From IMG/VR virus record IMGVR_UViG_3300045993_000257, positions 1-36,970 of that record: 36,970 nt of DNA; one strand, 5' to 3'. The notes beneath the pieces were generated by a model. The model was given only the letters and a program-made list of their open reading frames with translations, was not told the DNA's origin and searched no databases. The translations under genes and the position numbers were made by a program. This document shows, piece after piece, positions 22,852 to 29,469 of this stretch. The stretch's first letter is position 1. Each line of letters begins with the position of its first letter. This DNA comes from a virus.

Positions 22852-24821
22852 GCGATCAATCCGTCCATGAGTGAGAGCTGTCCGTCCGTCTGCTCTCGTG
22901 GCGGGACGTACTCGCGCCTCGCGGCCTTGGCCTGTTGCTTCGGGTCGCCCGTGCGCCAGGTGGCGAGTCGGCAGTAGTCGGCGCTCATGTCGACGCTCAC
23001 GGCGTGGCGGCCGAGAGCGTGCGCGACGAGGGCGACGGTTCCGGTGCCGCCGAACGGGTCGAGCACGACGGCGGGCCTAGTCGGCGGGGCAGTCGCCCTT
23101 GCATCGGCACTGGTCGTCGCAGCGGTCAGTGCAGTTGCACGCACAGGCTGCACAGTCGTCGCAGGCGTTCCATCCGTCGACGTCGCCGATGCTGTCGGGG
23201 GTCGGTCCGGTGTAGTGGCGGGAATCCATATCGCTCCTTCTTGGGTGCCACAGGCGCACGATTCGCCCGTGATGGCGTGACGTCCGGCTGAGTAGCCGAG
23301 CGTGGATCGCTTCCATGCGGTGTCGTCTCGGCCCATCCGCGACAACTGCTGTGTGGCTGCAAAGTCTTTCTGCTCGACCTCTGGCGCCTCGACGACCGGC
23401 CGTCGTCCCTCGCCGCACGCGGTGCAGATGCCCGAGGGCGACCACCCTTGGATGATGCGGCGCGGGAAAGCCGTAGGGAACGCCGCGAAGTGGTCTATCC
23501 CGAGGTGCTCGGGAACGTGCAGCGGCTCTGTGGGGATCGTCCAGACCGAGCCGGGCCCGTCAGCCTGCGGCGGCCTTCTTTCGCCAGTAGGCGCGGCGGT
23601 CGCTTGCTCGCATGCAGATGCGGCACATTCGGCTTCCGTCGCTTGGCACGACGTAGGTGTTGACGGCGTCGAACTCGTGCCCGTTTCGACAGTGGGTCTT
23701 GGCGGCGTTGATGGATGCCAGTGTCGTTGGTCCTCGCATGAGGTTTTCGCGGACGGTGACGGGCTCGACGTGCCGGACGCAATGCCGGACGCGGCAGAGG
23801 TGGTCGAGGTGGAGCTCGTCGGGCGCGGCTCCGTGCTCGAGCGCGTAGGCGACACGGTGTGCGAGCACTGTCTTGCCGTTGAGCCAGAACTTGCCGTATC
23901 CCTCGGGGGTTCGGCCGGCAGTCCAGAGCCAGCATTCGCCGGACTTGTCGACCTTGATCCAGAACCGTTCGACCCAGTCCACTGCCGCACTCCTGTCAGG
24001 ATTCGTTCGCCTTCGTCAATGGTAAGACTTCCGGTACTTATTGCCGAGAGGACATGCCGCACAACAGATTCGGAGTCGTGCTTGATCTCCCAAACAGACG
24101 ACGGCAACTTGCCGAGCGGGTTCGACGTGTCAAGCGTGTTCGACGGATTCGCCAGCCGAGCCTCACCTAATGCGGCAAGCCCCTGCCAGCGACCACCGGG
24201 CTTGTCTGGCCCTGACTGCTCGCGGATCTCGTCGACCGCGGAGTAGTAGCGCGGCTCCTTCGTGAAGTGAAACCACGTCTCGTGGGAGCGGCGCACTCGA
24301 TCGGTCACCGACTCGGGCAGCCCGTTCGGCTTCGACCAGATCACCTCGGCGCGCAGGATCAGCCCGAGGTCGTCGATGCACCGGATGGCGTAGCGCCACG
24401 GGATGCCGATGAGGGACTTCTCGCGCAGGGCGCCCGGCTCCCACCCATTGCGGCGCATGGCGAAGGTCTGCGGGCGTTGGGTCGGCGTCCGAGAGTCGAC
24501 CACTCGCTCGGTGCGGCTGTCGAGCCCTGCTGTGCGCTGGGCGTACTTGTCGCCCAAGTTGACCCAGATCGACCCGGACGGCTTGAGCACCCGCACCATC
24601 TCGGCAGTCGCAGCGATCAGGGCATCCACGAACTCGGCCTGCGTCGGCTCGTCACCGATCTGCCCCGAATAGTGCTCGCCTCCGTCCTGGTAGGAGCGCA
24701 GCCCGAAGTACGGCGGGGATGTCACGACGAGGTCCACGCTGTCGTCGGCCAGTGGCAGGGTGAGCGCGTTGCCTCGCAGGATCGCGGCGGCGGCCAGGAG
24801 CGTGGCCGGGTCGGGGGTCAT
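22848..24821 (-). CDS. Beta-class DNA methyltransferase interrupted by nested ORFs
   Basis: 657 aa open frame, ATG overlapping the upstream stop. N-terminal catalytic motif IV TSPPY at 34-38, target-recognition region with IPWRYAIRCIDDLGLILRAE, and C-terminal motif I DPFGGTGT near 588, followed by SVDMSADYC; motif IV before motif I marks beta-class N6-adenine or N4-cytosine enzymes. Two stretches are unlike the family: residues about 245-425 and 531-582 are Ser/Thr/Pro/Ala-rich linker-like sequence. In these places another frame encodes an HNH endonuclease and a cysteine-rich protein. Without them the length would be about 425-470 aa, normal for the family. The frame is open throughout, so a full-length enzyme with two odd loops is possible. 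Confidence 0.85.
   Translation of the reverse strand: MTPDPATLLAAAAILRGNALTLPLADDSVDLVVTSPPYFGLRSYQDGGEHYSGQIGDEPTQAEFVDALIAATAEMVRVLKPSGSIWVNLGDKYAQRTAGLDSRTERVVDSRTPTQRPQTFAMRRNGWEPGALREKSLIGIPWRYAIRCIDDLGLILRAEVIWSKPNGLPESVTDRVRRSHETWFHFTKEPRYYSAVDEIREQSGPDKPGGRWQGLAALGEARLANPSNTLDTSNPLGKLPSSVWEIKHDSESVVRHVLSAISTGSLTIDEGERILTGVRQWTGSNGSGSRSTSPANAGSGLPAEPPRDTASSGSTARQCSHTVSPTRSSTEPRPTSSTSTTSAASGIASGTSSPSPSAKTSCEDQRHWHPSTPPRPTVETGTSSTPSTPTSCQATEAECAASACEQATAAPTGERRPPQADGPGSVWTIPTEPLHVPEHLGIDHFAAFPTAFPRRIIQGWSPSGICTACGEGRRPVVEAPEVEQKDFAATQQLSRMGRDDTAWKRSTLGYSAGRHAITGESCACGTQEGAIWIPATTPDRPPTASATSTDGTPATTVQPVRATALTAATTSADARATAPPTRPAVVLDPFGGTGTVALVAHALGRHAVSVDMSADYCRLATWRTGDPKQQAKAARREYVPPREQTDGQLSLMDGLIA
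23077..23229 (-). CDS. Cysteine-rich miniprotein nested in methyltransferase gene
   Basis: 50 aa in the frame offset by two bases from the methyltransferase. AAGGAG lies four bases before ATG 23229. The C-terminal half has ten cysteines in about 25 residues, in C-x2-C-x2-C-x-C-x-C-x3-C-x3-C-x-C-x3-C spacing (CDDCAACACNC, then CRCKGDC). Such density is hard to get as a shadow and suggests a metal-binding, metallothionein-like protein. The methyltransferase frame here reads as Ala/Thr/Pro linker. Function unknown. Confidence 0.6.
   Translation of the reverse strand: MDSRHYTGPTPDSIGDVDGWNACDDCAACACNCTDRCDDQCRCKGDCPAD
23560..23982 (-). CDS. HNH homing-type endonuclease nested in methyltransferase gene
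   Basis: 140 aa, GTG start with AGGAG seven bases upstream, in a frame offset by two bases from the methyltransferase. HNH_3 architecture: CWLWTAGRTPEGYGKFW, VLAHRVAYALEHG, LHLDHLCRVRHCVRHVEPVT (H-H-N type core with cysteines; the usual N is replaced by R/H) and a C-terminal zinc pair (CRNGHEF, CRICMRASDRRAYW). The clear domain proves this is the coding frame here. It resembles a homing endonuclease inserted in a conserved gene. Motifs SVW occur on both sides in the methyltransferase frame, 549 bases apart. Confidence 0.82.
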   Translation of the reverse strand: MDWVERFWIKVDKSGECWLWTAGRTPEGYGKFWLNGKTVLAHRVAYALEHGAAPDELHLDHLCRVRHCVRHVEPVTVRENLMRGPTTLASINAAKTHCRNGHEFDAVNTYVVPSDGSRMCRICMRASDRRAYWRKKAAAG

Positions 24822-25000
24822 CGCTCGTCACCCGGCATGATTCGCAGGCGGTCGAGGTCGAACCACAGCGGGCACATCCCGCGGCCCATCGCCAGCACGC
24901 GCCCTGCGGCTTGGTCGTACTGGATGACCTCGAGCACGGGCGCAGTGACGGTCGGCTCGGTGCGGAAGGTGAACTCGGCAATCAGGCGAGGGACGTTCAC
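24818..25000 (-). CDS. Small beta-rich hypothetical protein, 60 aa
   Basis: 60 aa with GTG start, coupled by GTGA upstream and ATGA downstream. Sequence (RLIAEFTFRTEPTVTAPV, GMCPLWFDLDRLRI) suggests a small beta barrel or ribbon. No family recognised. Confidence 0.7.
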   Translation of the reverse strand: MNVPRLIAEFTFRTEPTVTAPVLEVIQYDQAAGRVLAMGRGMCPLWFDLDRLRIMPGDER

Positions 25001-25182
25001 GGCCCGACCCCGTTTCGCACGTCCGCGTCGTCCGCGGCCTCGAGCAATTCCTTGGCCGCACCGTCGTCGAGGCCGAGCGCGTAGGCAACCTGTCGGGCGT
25101 CCTCGGCGGTCATGCGCTGCACGACCATGTCCTCGTATCCGACCATCTCCACGGCGACGGAACTCCGATTGCGCGCGCTCAC
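24997..25182 (-). CDS. Small hypothetical protein, 61 aa
   Basis: 61 aa, GTG start overlapping the preceding stop (GTGA). Helical C-terminal half (AEDARQVAYALGLDDGAAKE) resembling a small UBA-like or helix-hairpin motif. Unrecognised. Confidence 0.65.
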   Translation of the reverse strand: MSARNRSSVAVEMVGYEDMVVQRMTAEDARQVAYALGLDDGAAKELLEAADDADVRNGVGP

Positions 25183-25346
25183 GCCTTCACCCGCCCGTCG
25201 TCGTCGAGCTCGACAACCTCGAACGCGGCCGGGTCGCCGAGCGTGGCCCGGAACGCCTCGTACTCGTCGCGGGTCTCGGGTCGGGCGCATTGCCACACGT
25301 CGCCGGCGTAGTCGCCTGTGACGTTGCGGATCGCGTAGGCGGTCAC
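25179..25346 (-). CDS. Small hypothetical protein, 55 aa
   Basis: 55 aa, GTG start, GTGA overlaps at both ends. Begins VTAYAIRNVTGDYAGDVW and ends with an acidic strand and VKA. No family is recognised. Support is the double coupling and a clean reading frame. Confidence 0.65.
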   Translation of the reverse strand: MTAYAIRNVTGDYAGDVWQCARPETRDEYEAFRATLGDPAAFEVVELDDDGRVKA

Positions 25347-25753
25347 GGGGTCGCCTCGCGCATCGACTCAATCCCATCCATGCGTCCGTGGCACCACGCG
25401 TTCGCCATCGCCTTGGCCCAGTGGCGCGGGATGGCTTCGTGGCCGGGGCCACAGAGTCCCGCCTCCCGCTCCGCGTTCTCCTGCGTCGGCGGGTTGACCA
25501 TCCACACCTTGCCGATGCGGGTCTCGTACACCGCCCACGTTGAGTCAGGCAGCACGCCCCGCTCGACGAGTGCGGCGAGCATGACGCTCGTGGGCAGGTT
25601 CGCGGCGAGCGCGGCCTGAGCGTCGGGGTCGGTCGTGGTGAGGAGGTGGTCGGCCATGTCGAGCACGAACCCAACGGGCATGAACTCGGGAACGCCCATC
25701 GTCCGCGCCACGGCGTCGATGTGTGCGGCGGTAGGCGTGGGCTCGGCGGTCAT
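25343..25753 (-). CDS. Hypothetical early protein, 136 aa
   Basis: 136 aa. Mostly helical (IDAVARTMG, FVLDMADHLLTTTDPDAQAA) with a C-terminal GPGHEAIPRHWAKAMANAW segment. Two Cys and several His but no clear metal motif. ATGA/GTGA coupling. Unrecognised. Confidence 0.7.
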   Translation of the reverse strand: MTAEPTPTAAHIDAVARTMGVPEFMPVGFVLDMADHLLTTTDPDAQAALAANLPTSVMLAALVERGVLPDSTWAVYETRIGKVWMVNPPTQENAEREAGLCGPGHEAIPRHWAKAMANAWCHGRMDGIESMREATP

Positions 25754-25965
25754 CGGTTGGCCTCAATCTCGGCCATGACGTCCTCGGGATCAGGCTGCCC
25801 CGCCTCGGTCTCCCACTCGCCGTTCGTCACCATGCTGTCGACCATGTGCGTGCAGGCTGCGAGGTCGTCCCATGCGCCCGACGACCCGAAGCCGATCTCG
25901 GTGAAGTCGTCCTCGGCGTCGGCGCGACGGGTGATCGCGAACTCGATGCGGTACTCGGCGGTCAT
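25750..25965 (-). CDS. Small acidic hypothetical protein, 71 aa
   Basis: 71 aa from ATG 25965, which overlaps the stop of the upstream 28 aa membrane peptide (ATGA); the frame is open further upstream, but coupling favours this start. N-terminal strand (MTAEYRIEFAITRRAD), acidic remainder. Unrecognised. Confidence 0.68.
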   Translation of the reverse strand: MTAEYRIEFAITRRADAEDDFTEIGFGSSGAWDDLAACTHMVDSMVTNGEWETEAGQPDPEDVMAEIEANR

Positions 25966-26048
25966 CGTGCGACCCCCATCACGAGCCAGAACAGCCACAC
26001 GACGACGGCGACGGTGAGGACGAACAGGACGATCCGGGCGAGTCTCAC
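25962..26048 (-). CDS. 28-residue single-helix membrane peptide
   Basis: 28 aa, GTG start. Arg-rich first residues, then one hydrophobic helix (IVLFVLTVAVVVWLFWLVM). The start overlaps the upstream stop (GTGA) and its own stop overlaps the downstream ATG (ATGA), strong evidence for translation despite its size. Function unknown. Confidence 0.6.
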   Translation of the reverse strand: MRLARIVLFVLTVAVVVWLFWLVMGVAR

Positions 26049-26440
26049 GGGGTCACCTCAGCCGGGTCGGCCAGGGCGGCGCGGGTCGGGCATGGGTAGT
26101 CGACACGTTCACCCTCGTCGTCCTTGCACTCATCGCAGACGTAATAGAGCACGTCAAGCCAGTGGACGGGGATGCCCGGTTCGTCACCCTCGGCGCAGTC
26201 GTCCCGGTCGCACCCGTCTGCGGCGCAGGGGGCCAAGATGCGGAACGGGGCGTGCAGCGCCTCGACGCGGGCGACCTTGGCCTCGGCGGCGACCGCACGA
26301 GCCTCGGCGGCCCGCAGCGCATCCTCGGTGTCGGCCAGCGACTCTGTGACCCTCTCGTTGGCGAAACGGAAGTCGGCCACCTCGGCTCGTAGTGCCGCGA
26401 TTGTGGCCGCGTCGTCGGTCGTTCCCTGGTCGCTGGTCAT
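26045..26440 (-). CDS. Coiled-coil protein with cysteine motifs
   Basis: 131 aa; AGGAG seven bases before ATG 26440, which also overlaps the upstream stop. Residues about 15-65 form an Ala/Glu/Arg coiled coil. The C-terminal part has CAADGCDRDDC and YYVCDECKDD plus a final Cys, a likely zinc site. This combination is common in actinophage early genes of unknown function. Confidence 0.7.
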   Translation of the reverse strand: MTSDQGTTDDAATIAALRAEVADFRFANERVTESLADTEDALRAAEARAVAAEAKVARVEALHAPFRILAPCAADGCDRDDCAEGDEPGIPVHWLDVLYYVCDECKDDEGERVDYPCPTRAALADPAEVTP

Positions 26441-26727
26441 GCGCTTCTCCTGAGTGCTGCGAGTAGGTCCGCCCGGTGCCGAGCTGCGTCGGGGTCTGCG
26501 GGGATGGCTGGGAGTGCGGGCGTGCTGGCCGGCGTCCATGCGCTCGGGGCCTGTGCGCGGACCCGCTCGATGTAGCGCAGGTCGTACTCGCGGCGCTTGG
26601 CCTTGCGCTGCTGCTCCTGGCGCTCGAGGTCGGCGACGTGGGCTGCCAGTCCTGCAGCTTCCCTGCGCGCCTGGTCGAGTGCCTTGACGAGATCCGCCCG
26701 GGTGGCCGTGAATGTCGTGGCGGTCAT
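26437..26727 (-). CDS. Coiled-coil hypothetical protein, 96 aa
   Basis: 96 aa, ATGA coupled both ends. Long helix (ADLVKALDQARREAAGLA, DLERQEQQRKAKRREYDL) then a Pro/Ala-rich segment and a basic helix. Unrecognised. Confidence 0.68.
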   Translation of the reverse strand: MTATTFTATRADLVKALDQARREAAGLAAHVADLERQEQQRKAKRREYDLRYIERVRAQAPSAWTPASTPALPAIPADPDAARHRADLLAALRRSA

Positions 26728-27152
26728 CGCGATCCCTGCGCTCGGGCCCGGCGCACTTCGGGCCGGATGTATGGGTTCGTGGCAGCGAGCTCGAGGGCCT
26801 CGGCCTTGAGTTGGGCGATCTGCTCGGGGGTCATGTCCCCGCCGTGCGATGGATGCGGGCAGGGCATGTCGTGGGCGGGGTGGTCGACACACGGCACGTT
26901 CATCGAGACCCGGGGCTGCGCCTTGGCGTTCTTCGGCCAGTGGGCGCGGAACGCGGCGGCGCTCGGCTTCTGGAGCTTCGGGTCGCCGGCTGCGAGACAT
27001 GCTGCTGCGGACACGTCAGCGGGTGCGCCCTCTGTGGCGATGAGTGCGGCGCGGATGCCGCCGTGGTCCCATTCGGGGCAGCCGGTGTGTTGGGCCTGGT
27101 CTGCGCGGATGGAGGCGATGTGGGCGATTGCGGCGCCGAGGTTGAGGGTCAT
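26724..27152 (-). CDS. Hypothetical early protein with His/Cys motif
   Basis: 142 aa from ATG 27152 (ATGA overlap). N-terminal helix (LGAAIAHIASIRADQ), HTGCPEWDHGGIRAALIA, then VDHPAHDMPCPHPSHGGDMT with a cluster of His and Cys that may bind metal, and a helical C-terminus. The pattern is familiar from actinophage early regions, but no function is known. Confidence 0.7.
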   Translation of the reverse strand: MTLNLGAAIAHIASIRADQAQHTGCPEWDHGGIRAALIATEGAPADVSAAACLAAGDPKLQKPSAAAFRAHWPKNAKAQPRVSMNVPCVDHPAHDMPCPHPSHGGDMTPEQIAQLKAEALELAATNPYIRPEVRRARAQGSR

Positions 27153-27328
27153 CGGGCTTTGCTCCGGCGAGCGAGGTTGCGCGCCCACTCACACGCTGCG
27201 TTGATCGCCTCGGGGAATGTCGAGTAGCAGACGCCGCCCACGAATCGGCCGTTCTCATAGCGCGAGACCACCCATGGCTCGCGCTCCCGGACGTCCTTGG
27301 CGATGCGGAACTGGCTCACGGGCTTCAT
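27149..27328 (-). CDS. Small hypothetical protein, 59 aa
   Basis: 59 aa from ATG 27328, whose ATGA overlap with the upstream ORF decides the start over ATG 27346. Contains PWVVSRYENGRFVGGVCYST followed by a helix (EAINAACEWARNLARR), the layout of small phage proteins with a WxVxR strand. Unrecognised. Confidence 0.7.
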   Translation of the reverse strand: MKPVSQFRIAKDVREREPWVVSRYENGRFVGGVCYSTFPEAINAACEWARNLARRSKAR

Positions 27329-27534
27329 CGGGATTTCCCCATCCATCCGAGGCGCGCGGTTCGCGGGTACGTAAGTGACGAAATGGATGGAGTCTCCACA
27401 GGCATTCCAAACACCAAAACGCGACGCGCAACTATCTGTCTCTGACTCTGCTTGAGTTTTGCTTGCGCTTTGCTTGGATTTTGCTTGAGCACTTGCTTAA
27501 GCACTTGCTTGCCCTTCCGCGTCGATTCGGGCAT
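27325..27534 (-). CDS. Lys/Gln-rich ORF: frameshifted 3' end of replication-type gene
   Basis: 69 aa open frame from ATG 27534, one frame away from the 27497-27889 gene and overlapping its last 38 bases. It reads KQVLKQVLKQNPSKAQ and then LKQSQRQIVARR, the low-complexity C-terminal tail usually fused to that gene's product in related phages. Its stop overlaps the next ATG (ATGA), so this frame is translated to its end. It may be reached by a frameshift, by reinitiation, or be split by an indel. The ATG has no well-spaced ribosome binding site. The coding region coincides with the iterons. Confidence 0.5.
   Translation of the reverse strand: MPESTRKGKQVLKQVLKQNPSKAQAKLKQSQRQIVARRVLVFGMPVETPSISSLTYPRTARLGWMGKSR
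27449..27511. repeat. Six phased iterons, putative replication origin
   Basis: TGCTTG occurs at 27449, 27460, 27471, 27482 and 27506, with TGCTTA at 27494: spacings 11, 11, 11, 12, 12. Because 11 is not a multiple of three, codon repetition does not explain the period; it is close to one helical turn. An AT-richer stretch (about 27375-27440) adjoins on the left. Iterons inside or next to a replication initiator gene are the classic phage origin layout. The rest is inference. Confidence 0.65.
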
Positions 27535-27889
27535 CCCTGGACCGGGACTCTGCGGACCTCTTGCCACCGAGGGATCCGGCCCGGGACCGCTTCGCGCGCA
27601 GCTCCGCGATCTCGTCCCGGGAGCGCTGGTGCTCGAGGTAGTCGTGCATGTGGACGCCACCGTCCGGGCGGGCCTCGGCGAGGCTGCATAGGAGCTCGGC
27701 GCGCACCTTGGGCGTCTTGCTGCGCTTGAGCCACACAGCCTCTGGCACGTCGCCGTCGGAGGTGCTGCGGGAGCACCAGCACCACAGGTCGATGAGGGCG
27801 CGGAACGCCTTGTCGGACAGCGCCTCGATCTTGTGGTGCTCGGGCATCCCGTCGTGCAGGGTGATGTAGGTGCGGGGGTCACGGGGCAT
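27497..27889 (-). CDS. Replication-type phage protein (N-terminal DNA-binding domain)
   Basis: 130 aa from ATG 27889. Begins PRDPRTYITLHDGMPEHHKI and contains FRALIDLWCWCSRSTSDGDV, VRAELLCSLAEA, VHMHDYLEHQRSRDEIAELR and a basic GGKRSAES tail. This pattern belongs to a common actinophage family with a winged-helix-like N-terminus, usually encoded among replication genes and thought to act at the origin. The frame ends at TAA inside the fifth iteron, whereas the family usually continues with a KQ/SK-rich tail present here in the next frame. Confidence 0.72.
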   Translation of the reverse strand: MPRDPRTYITLHDGMPEHHKIEALSDKAFRALIDLWCWCSRSTSDGDVPEAVWLKRSKTPKVRAELLCSLAEARPDGGVHMHDYLEHQRSRDEIAELRAKRSRAGSLGGKRSAESRSRDARIDAEGQASA

Positions 27890-28418
27890 CGTCACCAGCC
27901 ACGATCTGTTCCGCGATCTCACGCATGGCGCGGATGCGCTTCCAGCAGATGCCGGCGAAGTAGGAGCCGCGGTCCTGAATGCCACGAGCCGAAGTGGCGT
28001 AGAGGGCGGCGTCGACCATGACCGACTCAGGCAAACCCATCTGGTAGAACCGGGCGACCGAATGCTCAAGCGTCGGCGGGAGGTATCGCATCCCCCAGAC
28101 GCTCAGGAACGCACCGAGGTACTGGTCGGACTCGCTGGCCTTTGCCTCGAGGATGGCGGCGGCCTGTTGCATCGCAGACGACCAACGCACAGCATCGTCG
28201 TGAATGTCTGCGACGGTCTCAGCGTCGAGTGTCGAACTCGCCTTGCCGGCGTTGCAGTCCTGGCAGGCGGCGACGAGGTTTCCCGGGTCGTCGGTGCCGC
28301 CGAGCGTGACTGGTGTGACGTGGTCGACGCGAAGGGGGTTGTCCACACTTCGGCAGTAGCGGCAGGTGTAGTTGTCACGCCGCAGAACCTCGAATCGGGT
28401 GCGCTTGCTCACGGCCAT
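27879..28418 (-). CDS. HNH endonuclease with helical C-terminal domain
   Basis: 179 aa; ATG overlaps the upstream TGA by one base. Classic HNH: FEVLRRDNYTCRYCRS, LRVDHVTPVTLGGTDDPGNL, VAACQDCNAGKAS, with both zinc Cys pairs. The rest (about 65-179) is helical with YLGAFLSVWGMRYLPP and SYFAGICWKRIRAM, a fusion seen in actinophage early regions next to the replication-type gene. Not the homing-type HNH_3 class; a role in DNA metabolism is possible. Confidence 0.85.
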   Translation of the reverse strand: MAVSKRTRFEVLRRDNYTCRYCRSVDNPLRVDHVTPVTLGGTDDPGNLVAACQDCNAGKASSTLDAETVADIHDDAVRWSSAMQQAAAILEAKASESDQYLGAFLSVWGMRYLPPTLEHSVARFYQMGLPESVMVDAALYATSARGIQDRGSYFAGICWKRIRAMREIAEQIVAGDDAP

Positions 28419-28765
28419 CACGTCACCTCGACGAGGGTCAGTTGTCCGTGGGTCTGCTCGTGGTCGTGGTGCCGCTCGAACGTGGCCTGACCCGGGAGGC
28501 TCTTGTTCGTCCTCGCGTAGACGATGACGCGGCGTCCCTTGCCGGCCGGGTGGGTCGTGGGGATGGTGAACGTGTGGAAGACGCCCGCGATCTTGCCTCC
28601 CAGCGGGACGAGATAGCCGTCGTCGACTGCGTGCTCGTGGGCGGCGCCACGCTCGGCGCTGGTGAGTTGGGCGAGGTCGGCCTCGGCCCGCCACAGGTCG
28701 ATCGTGACCGTCTCGCCGGGGGTGGTGCGGTAGAGCGCGGCCAGGAGGGTGCCGTAGGCGCTCAC
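28418..28765 (-). CDS. Hypothetical early protein, 115 aa
   Basis: 115 aa from GTG 28765 (GTGA overlap). N-terminal helix-turn-helix-like segment (GTLLAALYRTTPGETVTI, ADLAQLTSAERGAAHEHAVD), then beta strands (RRVIVYARTNKSL) and a His-rich end. It may be a small winged-helix protein. No firm family. Confidence 0.68.
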   Translation of the reverse strand: MSAYGTLLAALYRTTPGETVTIDLWRAEADLAQLTSAERGAAHEHAVDDGYLVPLGGKIAGVFHTFTIPTTHPAGKGRRVIVYARTNKSLPGQATFERHHDHEQTHGQLTLVEVT

Positions 28766-29469
28766 GATGCGTCCTCGGCTGCGCGCTGGGCCTTCCACGC
28801 CTCGAGCGACAGGACAACGTCGCGGCCCTCGGCCTCGGTAAGCTCGGAGCGTGAGGCGATGGTGCGGCCGATGACACCGTTGATGCCCTTGAGCTGCTCG
28901 TCACGGTCCGTGACACCGAGCTCGGTGAAGAGTGCGAAGAGGTGGCCGCGGGTCTTGGCGCTCATCGGGTCGCCGCCGTCCACGTCGCCGGGCTTCTCAG
29001 CCTCGACGGCCTTGGGCTTGGCGCGGCTCATGCGGCGGGTCGGCTGCTCGGCCGGCTGCTCGGCTGGTGCGCTCGTGGTGAGGCTGCCGGCGTTCGCAGC
29101 CTGCGCGAACTCGACCAAGTTCTCCTTGGCCCACAGGTCGAGCGCGACACCGAAGCGCATCGCGGCGTTGCGGATCGCGTCACCGATGGCCTCCTTGGCG
29201 TTCTTGCCGTCGCCGACGCCGAGGCGGGTCACGCCGCAGATGGTGAGGCGAATCCACAGGTTGCCCGACTTGTCGAGCGCGGGCAGGCCCACGTCGTCGA
29301 GGGCCAGGGGCTCCCACGACCACTGCGGGTCGACGGTCAGGAGCCGGTCGGTAACCGCGGCGTGTCCGACGTAGTCGAGCATCGCGCCACCCTTGGGGAG
29401 TTTGCCGATCGACTCCTTGGGGAACGGCTTGCGGAGGGCCGTGGCCTTCTCCGGGGTGAGGTCGCTCAT
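28762..29469 (-). CDS. Single-strand annealing protein, Rad52/Erf-like
   Basis: 235 aa. The core (GGAMLDYVGHAAVTDRLL, DPQWSWEPLA, LWIRLTICGVTRLGVGDG, KEAIGDAIRNAAMRFGVALD) matches the Rad52/Erf/Sak-type recombinase pattern of actinophages, which anneals complementary single strands. A Pro/Glu-rich linker (about 130-165) leads to a helical C-terminal domain. It is encoded beside a Cas4/RecB-like nuclease, as expected for a phage recombination pair. Confidence 0.8.
   Translation of the reverse strand: MSDLTPEKATALRKPFPKESIGKLPKGGAMLDYVGHAAVTDRLLTVDPQWSWEPLALDDVGLPALDKSGNLWIRLTICGVTRLGVGDGKNAKEAIGDAIRNAAMRFGVALDLWAKENLVEFAQAANAGSLTTSAPAEQPAEQPTRRMSRAKPKAVEAEKPGDVDGGDPMSAKTRGHLFALFTELGVTDRDEQLKGINGVIGRTIASRSELTEAEGRDVVLSLEAWKAQRAAEDAS

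Noticed and set aside
23550-24090. Intein or group I intron in the methyltransferase
   Set aside because: No intein start Cys/Ser or terminal HN, and no intron core was recognisable by eye; the HNH frame differs from the host frame. A structure search would settle the intron case.
23302-24246. 314-codon plus-strand ORF over the nested HNH region
   Set aside because: Antisense of both methyltransferase and HNH frames; no ribosome binding site, no domain.
24267-25619. 450-codon plus-strand ORF
   Set aside because: Runs antisense through the methyltransferase and several coupled early genes; Arg/Pro/Ser-rich with no domain.
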